From: Myxococcaceae bacterium
GTDB taxonomy: Bacteria > Myxococcota > Myxococcia > Myxococcales > Myxococcaceae
DNA length: 51,285 nucleotides
Direction of reading: 5' to 3'
Assembly (NCBI GenBank): GCA_016926755.1
Contig: JAFGNZ010000071.1
Location: forward strand, 1-51,285
Position numbers and translations under genes: made by a program. The notes beneath the pieces were generated by a model, which saw only the letters and a program-made list of their open reading frames with translations, did no database searches and had not been told where the DNA came from. Below, piece after piece: positions 17,803 to 27,355 of the stretch. Within the stretch, counting starts at the first letter, position 1. The number at the start of each line of letters is the position of its first letter.

Positions 17803-20800
17803 ATGCCCATCGAGAACCGCCTCCCGGCCGGGGAGGCCGCCCTTGCGCTCACCCACCCGCAGCGCCGCATCTGGTGGGCGGAGCAGCTCGAGCCGGGGAC
17901 GCCCCTCGGCAACATCTCGGGACTGATGCACGTGAGCGGGCCGTGCGACGCGGCGTTGCTGGCGCGCGCGGTGGAGCGCTTCGTGGCGGACACGCCGTCG
18001 CTGCGCACGGAGCTGTTCCTCCAGGAGGGCGAGCCCCGGCAGCATGTGGTGGAGCGCGGGCCGGTGAGCGTGCCCGTGGTCGACTTCTCGGGGGCCGACG
18101 AGCCGCGCGCCGCCCTGCACGCGTGGGCCGAGGAGCGGTGCCGCCGTCCATTCATGCTGGTGGGCTCGCCGCTGTACGACTTCGCCGTGCTGCGCGCGGG
18201 CGCGAGCTACACCGTGCTCTTCGCTCGCGTCCACCACCTGATCTGTGACGCGTCCTCCATGGCGCTCTTCACCCGCGGGGTGTCGCGCCTCTACGAGCGG
18301 ATGCTCGAGGGCAAGGAGGAGGCGGGCTCGACGAAGGCGGCGGGCGACTACCGGCGCTTCGCCGCGGGTGAGCAGGCGTACCTGGCCTCTCCCGAGGCGG
18401 CGGAGGACCTGGCCTCGTGGCGAGAGCTCTTCCAGGGCCTGGAGGAGCCGTCGCTGCTGGGGGATCCGGCGGCGGGCTTCGGGCGCACGGAGGCGGTGCG
18501 ACACTCGATCGAGCTGGCGCCGGAGGAGACCGCCGCGCTCACCGCGCTCATCCGCGAGCAGCAGACGACGGTCAACCGCTTCTTCACCGCGCTCACCGCG
18601 CTCTTCGTGGCTCGGCTCACGGGCCGCTCGGACGTGTGCCTGGGAGGCTTCGTCCACAACCGCCCCACGCGAGAGGATCTGCGCACCTACGGGATGTTCG
18701 TCAGCACCGTCCCCCAGCGCCTCACCGTGGATCCGGCTCGGCCTCTGGCGGAGGTGCTGCCCGAGGTGGGGGCCCGGCTCCACCGCTTCCTCAAGCTCTC
18801 GCGCTACCCGTACGACGTGCTGCTGGAGCGGCTCGGTGGAGGCTCGCGGCGGACGGGCCTGTTCGACGTGGTGGTGTCGCACCAGAGCCACCCTCATGGC
18901 GCCACGCTGGCCGGCAGCCCGGTGGACATCGAGTGGCTCTTCAACGGCCATGAGGTGCACTCGCTCGTCGTGCAGGTGAGTGACCGGACGCAGCGGGGGC
19001 AGCTCCGGGTGGATCTGGACTTCCGGCGGGCCGCGTTCCCGGAGGAGCAGCCGGCGGAGCTGGCGGAGAGCTTCGGCCACCTGCTGCGCGAGGCGCTCGC
19101 GAGCGGAGCCGCCCGGCGGGCGATGTCCACGCTGTCGCTCGTCTCGCCGGGGCAGCGGGAGCGGCTCTCCCGCCTCCATGGCCCGGCGGGGGACTACGCC
19201 CGGGAGCAGACGGTGCACGGGCTCTTCGCCGAGCGCGTGGCTCGGCACCCCGAGCGCCCCGCGCTGCGAGCCGGCGGCGCGGTGCTCACGTATGGAGAGC
19301 TGGACGCGCGCGGGGAGCGGCTGGCCGACGCGCTCGTGGCGCATGGCGTGGGGTCGGGAGACACGGTGGGGTTGATGACCTCGCGCTCGGCGGAGCTGCT
19401 GGTGGGGCAGCTCGGCGTGCTGAAGGCGGGGGCGGCGTACCTGCCCATCGACCCGGCGTTCCCCGTCGAGCGCGTGCGGTACATGCTGGAGGATGCGCGG
19501 GCGCGGCTGCTGGTGGTGGACGCGCGCACGCGGGAGGCCGCGGGGGCGCTGGGCGTGGAGCTCGTGGACGCCGGAGCACCCGCGGCGGGAGCCTCTTTGG
19601 GAGGGGAGCGCCGGGCGGCGTCGGCCACGGAGCTGGCCTACGTCATCTTTACGTCGGGCTCGCTCGGCAAGCCCAAGGGCGTGATGCTGGAGCACCGCGG
19701 CGTCGTGAACTTCATGGAGGCCATGGTGCGGGTGCTGCCCCTGGAAGAGGGGACGCGCGTCCTGTGCACCACGACGCCCTCGTTCGACATCTTCGTCCTG
19801 GAGACGCTGCTGCCGCTCACGCGCGGGCTGGAGGTGGTGCTCGCCTCCGAGGAGGAGCAGCGCCTGCCGGACCTGCTGGCCGCGCGCGTGCTGGCGGACC
19901 GGTGCGACGTGGTGCAGCTCACGCCCTCGCGGCTCCAGCTCCTGCTGGCGCACCCGGCGGGACAGGCCGCGCTGCGCTCCGTGAAGGCCGTCCTCGTGGG
20001 CGGCGAGGCCCTGCCACCCCAGGTGCTGCGCACGCTGCAGGACCGCACCTCCGCGCGCATCTTCAACCTCTATGGCCCCACGGAGACCACCGTCTGGTCC
20101 ACCGCGGCCGAGTTGACGCAGGCCCTCCACGTACACGTGGGCCGGCCGCTGCTCAACACGCAGGTGTACGTCGTCGGGGCGATGGGAGATCTGCTGCCGC
20201 CCGGCGCGGTGGGGGAGCTCCTCATCGGCGGTGATGGCGTGGCGCGTGGCTACCTGAATCGCCCGGAGCTGACGCGCGAGCGGTTCATCGAGGCGCCAGC
20301 CTGGGGGACGGGGCGCCTGTATCGGACGGGAGATCGGGGACGGTGGCTGGCCGACGGCACGCTGGAGCACCGTGGCCGCGTGGATCACCAGGTGAAGGTG
20401 CGCGGCTACCGGGTGGAGCTGGGGGAGATCGAGTCGCAGATCCTCGCCTCGGGGATGGCCTCGGGCGCGGCGGTGGTGCGGCGCGAGGACGCGGGGGGCA
20501 ACGCCTTCCTGGCGGCCTTCTTCGTGCCGAAGGGAGAGGCCTCGGGGTTGCGCGCCCACTTGTCGCGGGTGCTGCCGGACTACATGGTGCCCACCTACCT
20601 CGTGCCGCTCGAGGCGCTGCCGGTGCTGGCCAGCGGCAAGGTGGACCGCAACGCGCTGCCGGCCGTGACGGCGGCTGCCACGGCGCGGGAGATCGAACCG
20701 CCGTCGAACCCCACGGAGGAGCAGCTGCTGGCGCTGTGGCGGCAGGTGCTCGGGGTGGAGGGCTTCGGCGTCACCGACTCCTTCTTCGAGCTGGGCGGCC

Positions 20801-23800
20801 ACTCGCTGGGCGCCATCACGCTCGCGAACCTCGTCGCGGAGCGGCTGGGCAAGCGTGTCCCGCTGGCCCGCTTCCTCGCGGCGCCCACCGTGCGGGAGCT
20901 GGCGAGCCTGCTGGAGGGAGCGGCGGATGCCTGGCCACCGCTCATCCCGACGACGGCCGCGGCGCACCACCCCACCACCGTGGGCCAGCGGCAGCTCTTC
21001 ATCCAGCACGCGCGAGCGGGTGGGGCGGACACCAGCTACCACATGACGGGCGGCCTGCGGCTGGAGGGCACGTTGGAGCCGGCTCGGTGGGAGGAGGCGC
21101 TGCGCCAGCTCGTCCGCCGTCACGAGGCGCTGCGTACCTCGTTCGCCCTGGTGGGCGAGGAGGTCGTCCAGCGCGTCCACGAGGAAGTGCCCTTTGCCCT
21201 GGAGCGGCTGGAGCGGCGGGGAGAGGAGCCGCTGGAGGCCGTCATCCAGCGCTTCGTCCGGCCGTTCTCCCTGGAGCACGCGCCGCTGCTGCGCGCGGCG
21301 TGGGTGCCCGAGGGGCCGGAGCGCGCGGTGCTGCTGGTGGACATGCACCACATCATCTCCGACGCGGCCTCCGTGGAGACGATGTTGGAGGAGCTGCTGG
21401 CGCTGTACGACGGCCGGGCGCTGGAGCCGCCTCGCTTCCAGCCGAGGGACTTCGCCGCGTGGCAGCGGCAGTTCCTCGCCTCGCCCGTGGGAGAGCGCCT
21501 GGCGCGGCACTGGAGGGAGACCTTCCGCGAGCCGCCGGAGTCCGTGGCGCCCTTCCCGGGGCACGCGCCGCAGGCGCAGCCGTCCAACCGGGGCGAGACG
21601 TACGAGGAGCCGTTCCCCGCCGAGCTGGCCGTGCGCCTGCATGAGTACGCCCGGGAACACGGCGGGACACCGTACGGTGTGCTGCTCGGGGCCTATGCGC
21701 TGCTGCTGGCGCGGCATGGAGGCGCCCGGGACATCGCCATCGCCTCTCCGGTGCTGGGGCGTCCGCACCCGGAGCTGGCGGGCGTCGTGGGCTTGTTCAT
21801 CAACACCGTGGCGCTGCGGCTGCGCCCCGAGCCGCACCTCACGGCGGAGGACTACCTGTCCGAGGTGGCGCGGCAGTCTCGCGAGGCGCTGGAGCACCAG
21901 GCCTACCCCTTCGAGCGCGTCGTCGAAGAGCTGCGCGCGCGAGGCCTGGGCGCGCCGTTCGACTTCCTCTTCGTGCTCCAGGACGCGAGTCGATCGCTGC
22001 CGGCGCCGGCCGGGCTGCGCGTCTCGAAGCTGGACTACCTCATCCCCGCCGCGAAGTTCGATCTGACCCTCACGGCGGTCCTCGGCCGCGCGCCGGGGGA
22101 GCTGTCGCTGCAGTGGACCTGGCGCGCCGGACACCTGGAGCGCGCCGAGGTGACGGCGCTGAGTCGCCGGATGATGCGGCTGATGGAGGAGCTGCTGGCC
22201 GCGCCGCGGCGCTCGCTGCGTGCGCTGGAGTTCCTGCCGGACGATGAGCGGCGCCTGCTGCTGGAGGAGTTCAATGCCACGGCGCAGCCCCACCCGCTGC
22301 ATCGCACCGTGGTGGAGCTCTTCGAGGAGCAGGTGGCCCGGACGCCGGACGTGCCCGCGTTGTGGCACGAGGGCAAGGGGCTCACCTACGCGGAGCTGAA
22401 CTCGCGGGCCAACCACCTGGCGCGCACGTTGCGGGCGCGGGGAGTGGGGCCGGAGGTGCGCGTGGGGCTCCTCGCGCGCCCGACGCTGGAGATGGTGGTG
22501 GGGGTGTTGGGCGTGCTCAAGGCGGGCGGCGCCTACGTGCCGATGGACCCGGGGCACCCGGCGGCGCGCCTCGAGCTGCTGCTGCGGGACAGCGCCGTGC
22601 GCCACCTGCTGTGGGAGTCCGGCCCCGAGCGCGGGCTCGCCTGGGAGGGGAGCGTGCTGCGGTTCGACGACGAGGCCACCTACGCCTCGGATGCGTCGGA
22701 CCTGCCGCGCGTGGCGGGGCCGGAGCACCTCGCCTACGTCATCTACACCTCGGGCACCACGGGCACGCCCAAGGGCGTGGCGATGGAGCACCGGCAGCTC
22801 TGCAACCAGGTGCACTGGCTGCGGCGCTTCTTCCAGAAGGCCCGGTCGCTGCGGCACATGTTCCTGGTGTCGCCCGCGGTGGACGTGTCCGTCCATCAGA
22901 TCTTCCTGCCGCTCATGCGCGGGGACTGCCTCTACCTGCCCACCTACGAGACGGTCATCTCGCCGGAGGCGCTGGACGCGTACGTGCGGCGGCATCACAT
23001 CGACGTGGTGGACTCGGTGCCCGCGCTGCTCAAGGGGCTGCTGGAGCGGCCCGCCTCCGAGGGGCGCCTGGACGTGGAGTACCTCTGCTTCGGCGGAGAC
23101 GTGCTGAGCGTGGACGTGGTCCGGCTCATCGAGAAGAGCGCGGACATCCGCTCGCTCGTCAACTACTACGGGCCTACCGAGACGTGCCTCAACGCCGCGG
23201 CGCTGATGACGGAGGACTGGTCCCAGCTCACGCGAGTCCCCATTGGGAGGCCTTGCGACAACTACCGCATCTACATCCTCGACGAGGAGCTGCGGCTGGT
23301 GCCCCCGGGCTACGCGGGGGAGCTCTGCGTCGGTGGCCCGAGCGTGGCGCGGGGCTACCTGGGGCAGCCGGAGCTGACGGCGGAGAAGTTCGTGCCCGAT
23401 CCGTTCAGCCACGGGGAGCGGATGTACCGCACCGGCGACGTGGGGCGCTGGCTGCCGGACGGGCAGCTCGACTTCGTGGGCCGCGTGGATCACCAGGTGA
23501 AGATCCGCGGCTACCGCGTGGAGACGGGAGAGGTGGAGACGGTCCTGGCTCAGCAGGACGGGGTGGCGCAGGCCGTGGTGGAGGTGCGCGAGGAGCCCCG
23601 CGCGGGCAAGCAGCTCGTCGCCTTCGTGGTGCCGCGAGAGGGCCACGCGCTCCAGTCGGACACGCTGAGGGCCGCGCTCGCCAGCCGGCTGCCTCCGTAC
23701 ATGGTCCCCTCCGCCTTCGTCGCGCTGGAGGCGCTGCCGCTGACGATCAGCGGGAAGGTGGATCGCAAGGCGCTGCTCGCCCAGGCCGCGGCGCTCTCGC

Positions 23801-26800
23801 CTGCTCCGGAGGCGGCCACCGCCGAGCTGACGCCCGTGGAGCGGCGGCTGGCGGACATCTGGATCGAATGCCTCGGCGTGCCGAGCGTGGGTCCGCAGGA
23901 CAGCTTCTTCTCTCTGGGAGGACAGTCGCTGCTGGTCACCCGCGTCGCCGCGCGCATCCGCGAGGTGTTCCAGGTGGAGCTGCCGCTGCGCGCCCTCTTC
24001 GAGGAGCCCACGCTGGCGGATCTGGCGCGGCGGGTGGAGCAGGCCATGCGGGAGAAGGCCGCCCCGGTGCTCCCGCCTGTCACGAGCGTGCCGCGAGAGG
24101 GCAGGCTGCCCCTGTCGGCCTCGCAGCAGCGGCTGTGGCTGCTGGATCAGCTCGAGCCGGGCAGCCCCCTCTACAACATCGCTGGCGCGGTCCGGGTGAA
24201 GGGCCCGCTGGAGGCCACCGCCGTGGAGGAGGCCTTCCGCGCGCTGGTGGAGCGCCACGAGTCGCTCCGGACTGTCTTCCTGGATGACGGCACCGGCCCG
24301 GCGGCGGTCGTCCTGCCTCCGCCGCCGTTCACCCTCCATCGCGTGGCGCCCTCGGCCTCCGAGCCGCTGGAGAAGGTGCTCGCCCGCGAAGGGCAGCACG
24401 CGTTCGATCTCCGGACGGGTCCGCTCTTCCGCGTGACGCTCGTCCGGCTGGGGGCGGAGGAGCACCTGCTGGTGCTGGTGCTGCATCACATCATCGCGGA
24501 CGGCTGGGCGCTCACGCTGCTCACCCGCGAGTTCGCCGCGCTCTACGAGGCGGGCCGCCGCGGCGAGTCCGCGTCGCTGCCACCGCTGGCGGTCCAGTAC
24601 GTGGATTACGCGGCGTGGGAGCGCGCCCACCTCACCGACGCCGCACTGGCGCCCTCCCTGGACTTCTGGGCTCGGCACCTGGGCGAGAACCCACCGCCGC
24701 TGGCGCTGCCCACGGACTTCCCGCGGCCCGCGCTCCAGTCCTCCCGCGGCACCACCTTCTCCGCGCGCCTGCCGGCCGAGCTGTCCGCGTCCATCCGGGA
24801 GCTCGCGCGCCGCAGTGACGCGACGCTGTACATGACGCTGCTGGCGGCGTTCCAGGCGCTGCTCTTCCGCTACAGCGGTCAGCGCACCCTCATCGTCGGC
24901 TCGCCGGTGGCGAACCGGCAGCGGCTGGAGACGGAGGCGGTGGTGGGCTGCTTCGTCAACACCATCGCCCTGCGCTCGGACGTGACGGCGCGGATGCCCT
25001 TCGAGGCCTTGCTGCGCCACGTGCGCGAGGCCGCGCTGGGAGCGCAGGCGCACCAGGGCTGTGGCTTCGAGCGGCTGGTGGAGCGGCTCCAGCCGGCGAG
25101 AAACCTGGGCCGCTCGCCCATCTTCCAGGTGATGTTCGCCCTGGACGAGGCGCCGGAGGACGCGCTGCGGCTGAAGGAGCTGGAGCTGACGCCGGTGGAG
25201 GTGGACACTGGCACGGCCAAGTTCGACCTGACGCTCGGGGTGCTGGACCGGCCGGACGGGATGCAGCTGGCGTTCGAGTACAACACCGACCTCTTCCAGC
25301 GCTCCACCCTCGAGCGGATGGCGGGGCACCTCGAGCGGCTGCTGCGGGGCGTGGTGGAGGCGCCCGGCCGCGCCGTGGGCGAGCTGCCGCTGCTGAATGC
25401 GGGCGAGCAGACCGCGCTGCTGCGGCTGGCGGAGTCGCCGGGGAGCTACCCGCTGGATCGCCCCGTGCACGAGGCCTTCCAGGCGCAGGCCGCGGCGACA
25501 CCGGACGCGGTGGCCCTGGAGCACGAGGGCGAGCGGCTCACCTACGCGGAGCTGAACCGCCGCGCCAACCGGCTGGCGCACCACCTGCGGAGCCTCGGCG
25601 TCGGGCCCGAGACGCTGGTGGGCATCTGCCTGGAGCGCTGCCTCGACACCTTCGTCGCCTTCCTGGGGGTGCTGAAGGCGGGCGGCGCCTACATCCCCAT
25701 GGATCCGGGCTACCCGGCGGATCGCCTGCGCTACATGCTGAAGGACTCCGGCGCCTGCTTCCTGATCTCCCGGGGCGAGTACCTGGAGCGGGTGGAGCCC
25801 GGCTCGGAGGTGCGGGTGCTGCGCGTGGAGGCGCCGGACGGGGCGCTGTCGAGCGCTCCGGAGCGGGATCCGACGTGGGCCGTTCCTCCCGAGGCGCTCG
25901 CGTACCTCATCTACACGTCCGGCTCCACGGGCCTGCCCAAGGCGGTGATGATCCCCCACCGGGCGCTGCTGAGCTACGCGGTGGGAACGGCCCAGGCGTA
26001 CGGCGTGGGGCCTGGGGATCGGGTGCTCCAGTTCTCCACCATCAGCTTCGACAGCAGCGTGGAGGAGATCTACCCCTGCCTGCTGCGAGGCGGCGCGCTG
26101 GTGCTGCGCACGGAGGGGATGCTCGACTCGGTGCGCACCTTCCTCCAGAAGTGCGAGGAGTGGCGGCTCACCTTCCTGTGCCTGCCGACGGCGTACTGGG
26201 TGGAGCTGGCCGCGGAGCTGGAGCGGGGCGAGGTGCGCCTGCCCGAGTGCGTCCGCGTGGTGGGCTCCGGCGGCGAGAAGATGCCGCCCGCGCGAGTGCT
26301 GGCCTGGAAGCGCACCGTGAGCCCGCGCGTGACGCTCACCAACGAGTACGGCCCCACGGAGACGACGGTGGTGTCCGCGGCGTGCGAGCTGGCCACCGTC
26401 ACCGAGCAGGAGCTGCACGCGGGCGGTGTGCCGCTGGGCAGCGCGGTGACGAACGCGCAGCTCTACGTGCTGGACTCCGAGCTCCAGCTCTGCCCGCTGG
26501 GCGTGCCCGGCGAGCTGTACATCGGCGGAGAGAACCTCGGGCGCGGCTACCTGCGGAGGCCGGAGCTGACGGCCGAGCGCTACGTGCCGCACCCCTACTC
26601 GCGAGTGCCCGGCGCCCGGCTGTACCGCACGGGAGACCTGGCCCGCTACCGCGAGAGCGGGATGCTGGAGTACCTGGGGCGCATCGACCACCAGGTGAAG
26701 TTCCGCGGCTACCGCGTGGAGCTGGCCGAGATCGAGGCCGTGGTGGGCCAGCACCCGAGCGTCACCGACGCGGTGGTGCTGCTGCGTGAGGACACGCCGG

Positions 26801-27306
26801 GCCTGCAGCGGCTGGTGGGCTACCTGGTGCCGCGCGGGGAGGCGCCCACCCGGGCGGAGCTGCGCGCCTTCCTCCAGTCTCGGCTGCCCGAGTACATGGT
26901 GCCCTCGGCCTTCGTCGTGCTGCCGGCCATGCCCATCGCGCCGGGAGGGAAGGTGGACCGGGGCGCGCTCCCGCCGCCGCCGCGCGAGTCGGAGGTCCGC
27001 TCGGCGCCGCCCTCCACGGAGCTGGAGCGCCGCATGGCCGCGCTCTGGGAGGCGCTGCTGCGCACGGAGGGGCTCGGCGTGGAGGACGACTTCTTCGAGC
27101 TGGGGGGCCACTCGCTGCTGGCCACGCAGCTCGCCTCGCGCGTGCGCGCGGAGCTGGGGCGGGAGCTGGCCCTGCGCACCATCTTCGAGCACCCCCGCCT
27201 GGGAGACCTGTGCCGGGCGCTGGAGCGGCAGTCGGCCGCCTCCGCCCCGACCGATGAGAAGAAGATCACCCGCGCGGATCGCAGCACCCGGCGCGTGAAG
27301 CGCTGA
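17803..27306 (+). CDS. non-ribosomal peptide synthetase, Cstarter-A-T-C-A-T-C-A-T (initiating)
   Basis: A 3167-residue synthetase with three modules and no release domain. The first C domain opens LTHPQRRIWWAEQLEPGTPLGNISG, the look of lipo-initiation (starter) condensation domains, with HHLICDASS at H144. Module 1: A P-loop near 616 reads FTSGSLGKPKG, with Leu in place of the usual Thr; T Ser1001. Module 2: C HHIISDAAS at H1182, A P-loop near 1648, T Ser2042. Module 3: C HHIIADGWA at H2228, A near 2704, T Ser3104. Hand-read specificity codes are DILQLGLVWK (one change from the glycine code), DVHDCGYLNK and DSECGGEVVK. The last two place acidic residues in the pocket, which could suit cationic side chains but match no code I know. 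The C-terminus ends in a basic tail (KKITRADRSTRRVKR) that may dock to NRPS1, whose N-terminus is acidic. ATG 17803 precedes the C domain by a few residues. Acyl-peptide initiation is inferred. Confidence 0.96.
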   Translation: MPIENRLPAGEAALALTHPQRRIWWAEQLEPGTPLGNISGLMHVSGPCDAALLARAVERFVADTPSLRTELFLQEGEPRQHVVERGPVSVPVVDFSGADEPRAALHAWAEERCRRPFMLVGSPLYDFAVLRAGASYTVLFARVHHLICDASSMALFTRGVSRLYERMLEGKEEAGSTKAAGDYRRFAAGEQAYLASPEAAEDLASWRELFQGLEEPSLLGDPAAGFGRTEAVRHSIELAPEETAALTALIREQQTTVNRFFTALTALFVARLTGRSDVCLGGFVHNRPTREDLRTYGMFVSTVPQRLTVDPARPLAEVLPEVGARLHRFLKLSRYPYDVLLERLGGGSRRTGLFDVVVSHQSHPHGATLAGSPVDIEWLFNGHEVHSLVVQVSDRTQRGQLRVDLDFRRAAFPEEQPAELAESFGHLLREALASGAARRAMSTLSLVSPGQRERLSRLHGPAGDYAREQTVHGLFAERVARHPERPALRAGGAVLTYGELDARGERLADALVAHGVGSGDTVGLMTSRSAELLVGQLGVLKAGAAYLPIDPAFPVERVRYMLEDARARLLVVDARTREAAGALGVELVDAGAPAAGASLGGERRAASATELAYVIFTSGSLGKPKGVMLEHRGVVNFMEAMVRVLPLEEGTRVLCTTTPSFDIFVLETLLPLTRGLEVVLASEEEQRLPDLLAARVLADRCDVVQLTPSRLQLLLAHPAGQAALRSVKAVLVGGEALPPQVLRTLQDRTSARIFNLYGPTETTVWSTAAELTQALHVHVGRPLLNTQVYVVGAMGDLLPPGAVGELLIGGDGVARGYLNRPELTRERFIEAPAWGTGRLYRTGDRGRWLADGTLEHRGRVDHQVKVRGYRVELGEIESQILASGMASGAAVVRREDAGGNAFLAAFFVPKGEASGLRAHLSRVLPDYMVPTYLVPLEALPVLASGKVDRNALPAVTAAATAREIEPPSNPTEEQLLALWRQVLGVEGFGVTDSFFELGGHSLGAITLANLVAERLGKRVPLARFLAAPTVRELASLLEGAADAWPPLIPTTAAAHHPTTVGQRQLFIQHARAGGADTSYHMTGGLRLEGTLEPARWEEALRQLVRRHEALRTSFALVGEEVVQRVHEEVPFALERLERRGEEPLEAVIQRFVRPFSLEHAPLLRAAWVPEGPERAVLLVDMHHIISDAASVETMLEELLALYDGRALEPPRFQPRDFAAWQRQFLASPVGERLARHWRETFREPPESVAPFPGHAPQAQPSNRGETYEEPFPAELAVRLHEYAREHGGTPYGVLLGAYALLLARHGGARDIAIASPVLGRPHPELAGVVGLFINTVALRLRPEPHLTAEDYLSEVARQSREALEHQAYPFERVVEELRARGLGAPFDFLFVLQDASRSLPAPAGLRVSKLDYLIPAAKFDLTLTAVLGRAPGELSLQWTWRAGHLERAEVTALSRRMMRLMEELLAAPRRSLRALEFLPDDERRLLLEEFNATAQPHPLHRTVVELFEEQVARTPDVPALWHEGKGLTYAELNSRANHLARTLRARGVGPEVRVGLLARPTLEMVVGVLGVLKAGGAYVPMDPGHPAARLELLLRDSAVRHLLWESGPERGLAWEGSVLRFDDEATYASDASDLPRVAGPEHLAYVIYTSGTTGTPKGVAMEHRQLCNQVHWLRRFFQKARSLRHMFLVSPAVDVSVHQIFLPLMRGDCLYLPTYETVISPEALDAYVRRHHIDVVDSVPALLKGLLERPASEGRLDVEYLCFGGDVLSVDVVRLIEKSADIRSLVNYYGPTETCLNAAALMTEDWSQLTRVPIGRPCDNYRIYILDEELRLVPPGYAGELCVGGPSVARGYLGQPELTAEKFVPDPFSHGERMYRTGDVGRWLPDGQLDFVGRVDHQVKIRGYRVETGEVETVLAQQDGVAQAVVEVREEPRAGKQLVAFVVPREGHALQSDTLRAALASRLPPYMVPSAFVALEALPLTISGKVDRKALLAQAAALSPAPEAATAELTPVERRLADIWIECLGVPSVGPQDSFFSLGGQSLLVTRVAARIREVFQVELPLRALFEEPTLADLARRVEQAMREKAAPVLPPVTSVPREGRLPLSASQQRLWLLDQLEPGSPLYNIAGAVRVKGPLEATAVEEAFRALVERHESLRTVFLDDGTGPAAVVLPPPPFTLHRVAPSASEPLEKVLAREGQHAFDLRTGPLFRVTLVRLGAEEHLLVLVLHHIIADGWALTLLTREFAALYEAGRRGESASLPPLAVQYVDYAAWERAHLTDAALAPSLDFWARHLGENPPPLALPTDFPRPALQSSRGTTFSARLPAELSASIRELARRSDATLYMTLLAAFQALLFRYSGQRTLIVGSPVANRQRLETEAVVGCFVNTIALRSDVTARMPFEALLRHVREAALGAQAHQGCGFERLVERLQPARNLGRSPIFQVMFALDEAPEDALRLKELELTPVEVDTGTAKFDLTLGVLDRPDGMQLAFEYNTDLFQRSTLERMAGHLERLLRGVVEAPGRAVGELPLLNAGEQTALLRLAESPGSYPLDRPVHEAFQAQAAATPDAVALEHEGERLTYAELNRRANRLAHHLRSLGVGPETLVGICLERCLDTFVAFLGVLKAGGAYIPMDPGYPADRLRYMLKDSGACFLISRGEYLERVEPGSEVRVLRVEAPDGALSSAPERDPTWAVPPEALAYLIYTSGSTGLPKAVMIPHRALLSYAVGTAQAYGVGPGDRVLQFSTISFDSSVEEIYPCLLRGGALVLRTEGMLDSVRTFLQKCEEWRLTFLCLPTAYWVELAAELERGEVRLPECVRVVGSGGEKMPPARVLAWKRTVSPRVTLTNEYGPTETTVVSAACELATVTEQELHAGGVPLGSAVTNAQLYVLDSELQLCPLGVPGELYIGGENLGRGYLRRPELTAERYVPHPYSRVPGARLYRTGDLARYRESGMLEYLGRIDHQVKFRGYRVELAEIEAVVGQHPSVTDAVVLLREDTPGLQRLVGYLVPRGEAPTRAELRAFLQSRLPEYMVPSAFVVLPAMPIAPGGKVDRGALPPPPRESEVRSAPPSTELERRMAALWEALLRTEGLGVEDDFFELGGHSLLATQLASRVRAELGRELALRTIFEHPRLGDLCRALERQSAASAPTDEKKITRADRSTRRVKR

Positions 27307-27325
27307 GCGGTGGCGTGGCTCCGGT

Positions 27326-27355
27326 GGCCGCCGCCCGGCTCAGGCCGCGGTGGCC
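27326..27355. terminator. weak hairpin between convergent NRPS2 and hydroxylase genes
   Basis: GGCCGCCGC (27326-27334) can pair with GCGGTGGCC (27347-27355) through a 12-base loop, with one G-T wobble. It sits at the convergent junction and overlaps the 3' end of the hydroxylase gene. There is no T-tract, so a terminator function is only a possibility. Confidence 0.2.

Noticed and set aside
17704-27192. 9.5-kb open frame antisense to NRPS2, and similar long antisense frames opposite NRPS1 and at 40695-43205 (plus)
   Set aside because: They lack any domain, are Arg/His/Gln-rich, and arise from strong third-position GC bias of the true genes on the other strand.
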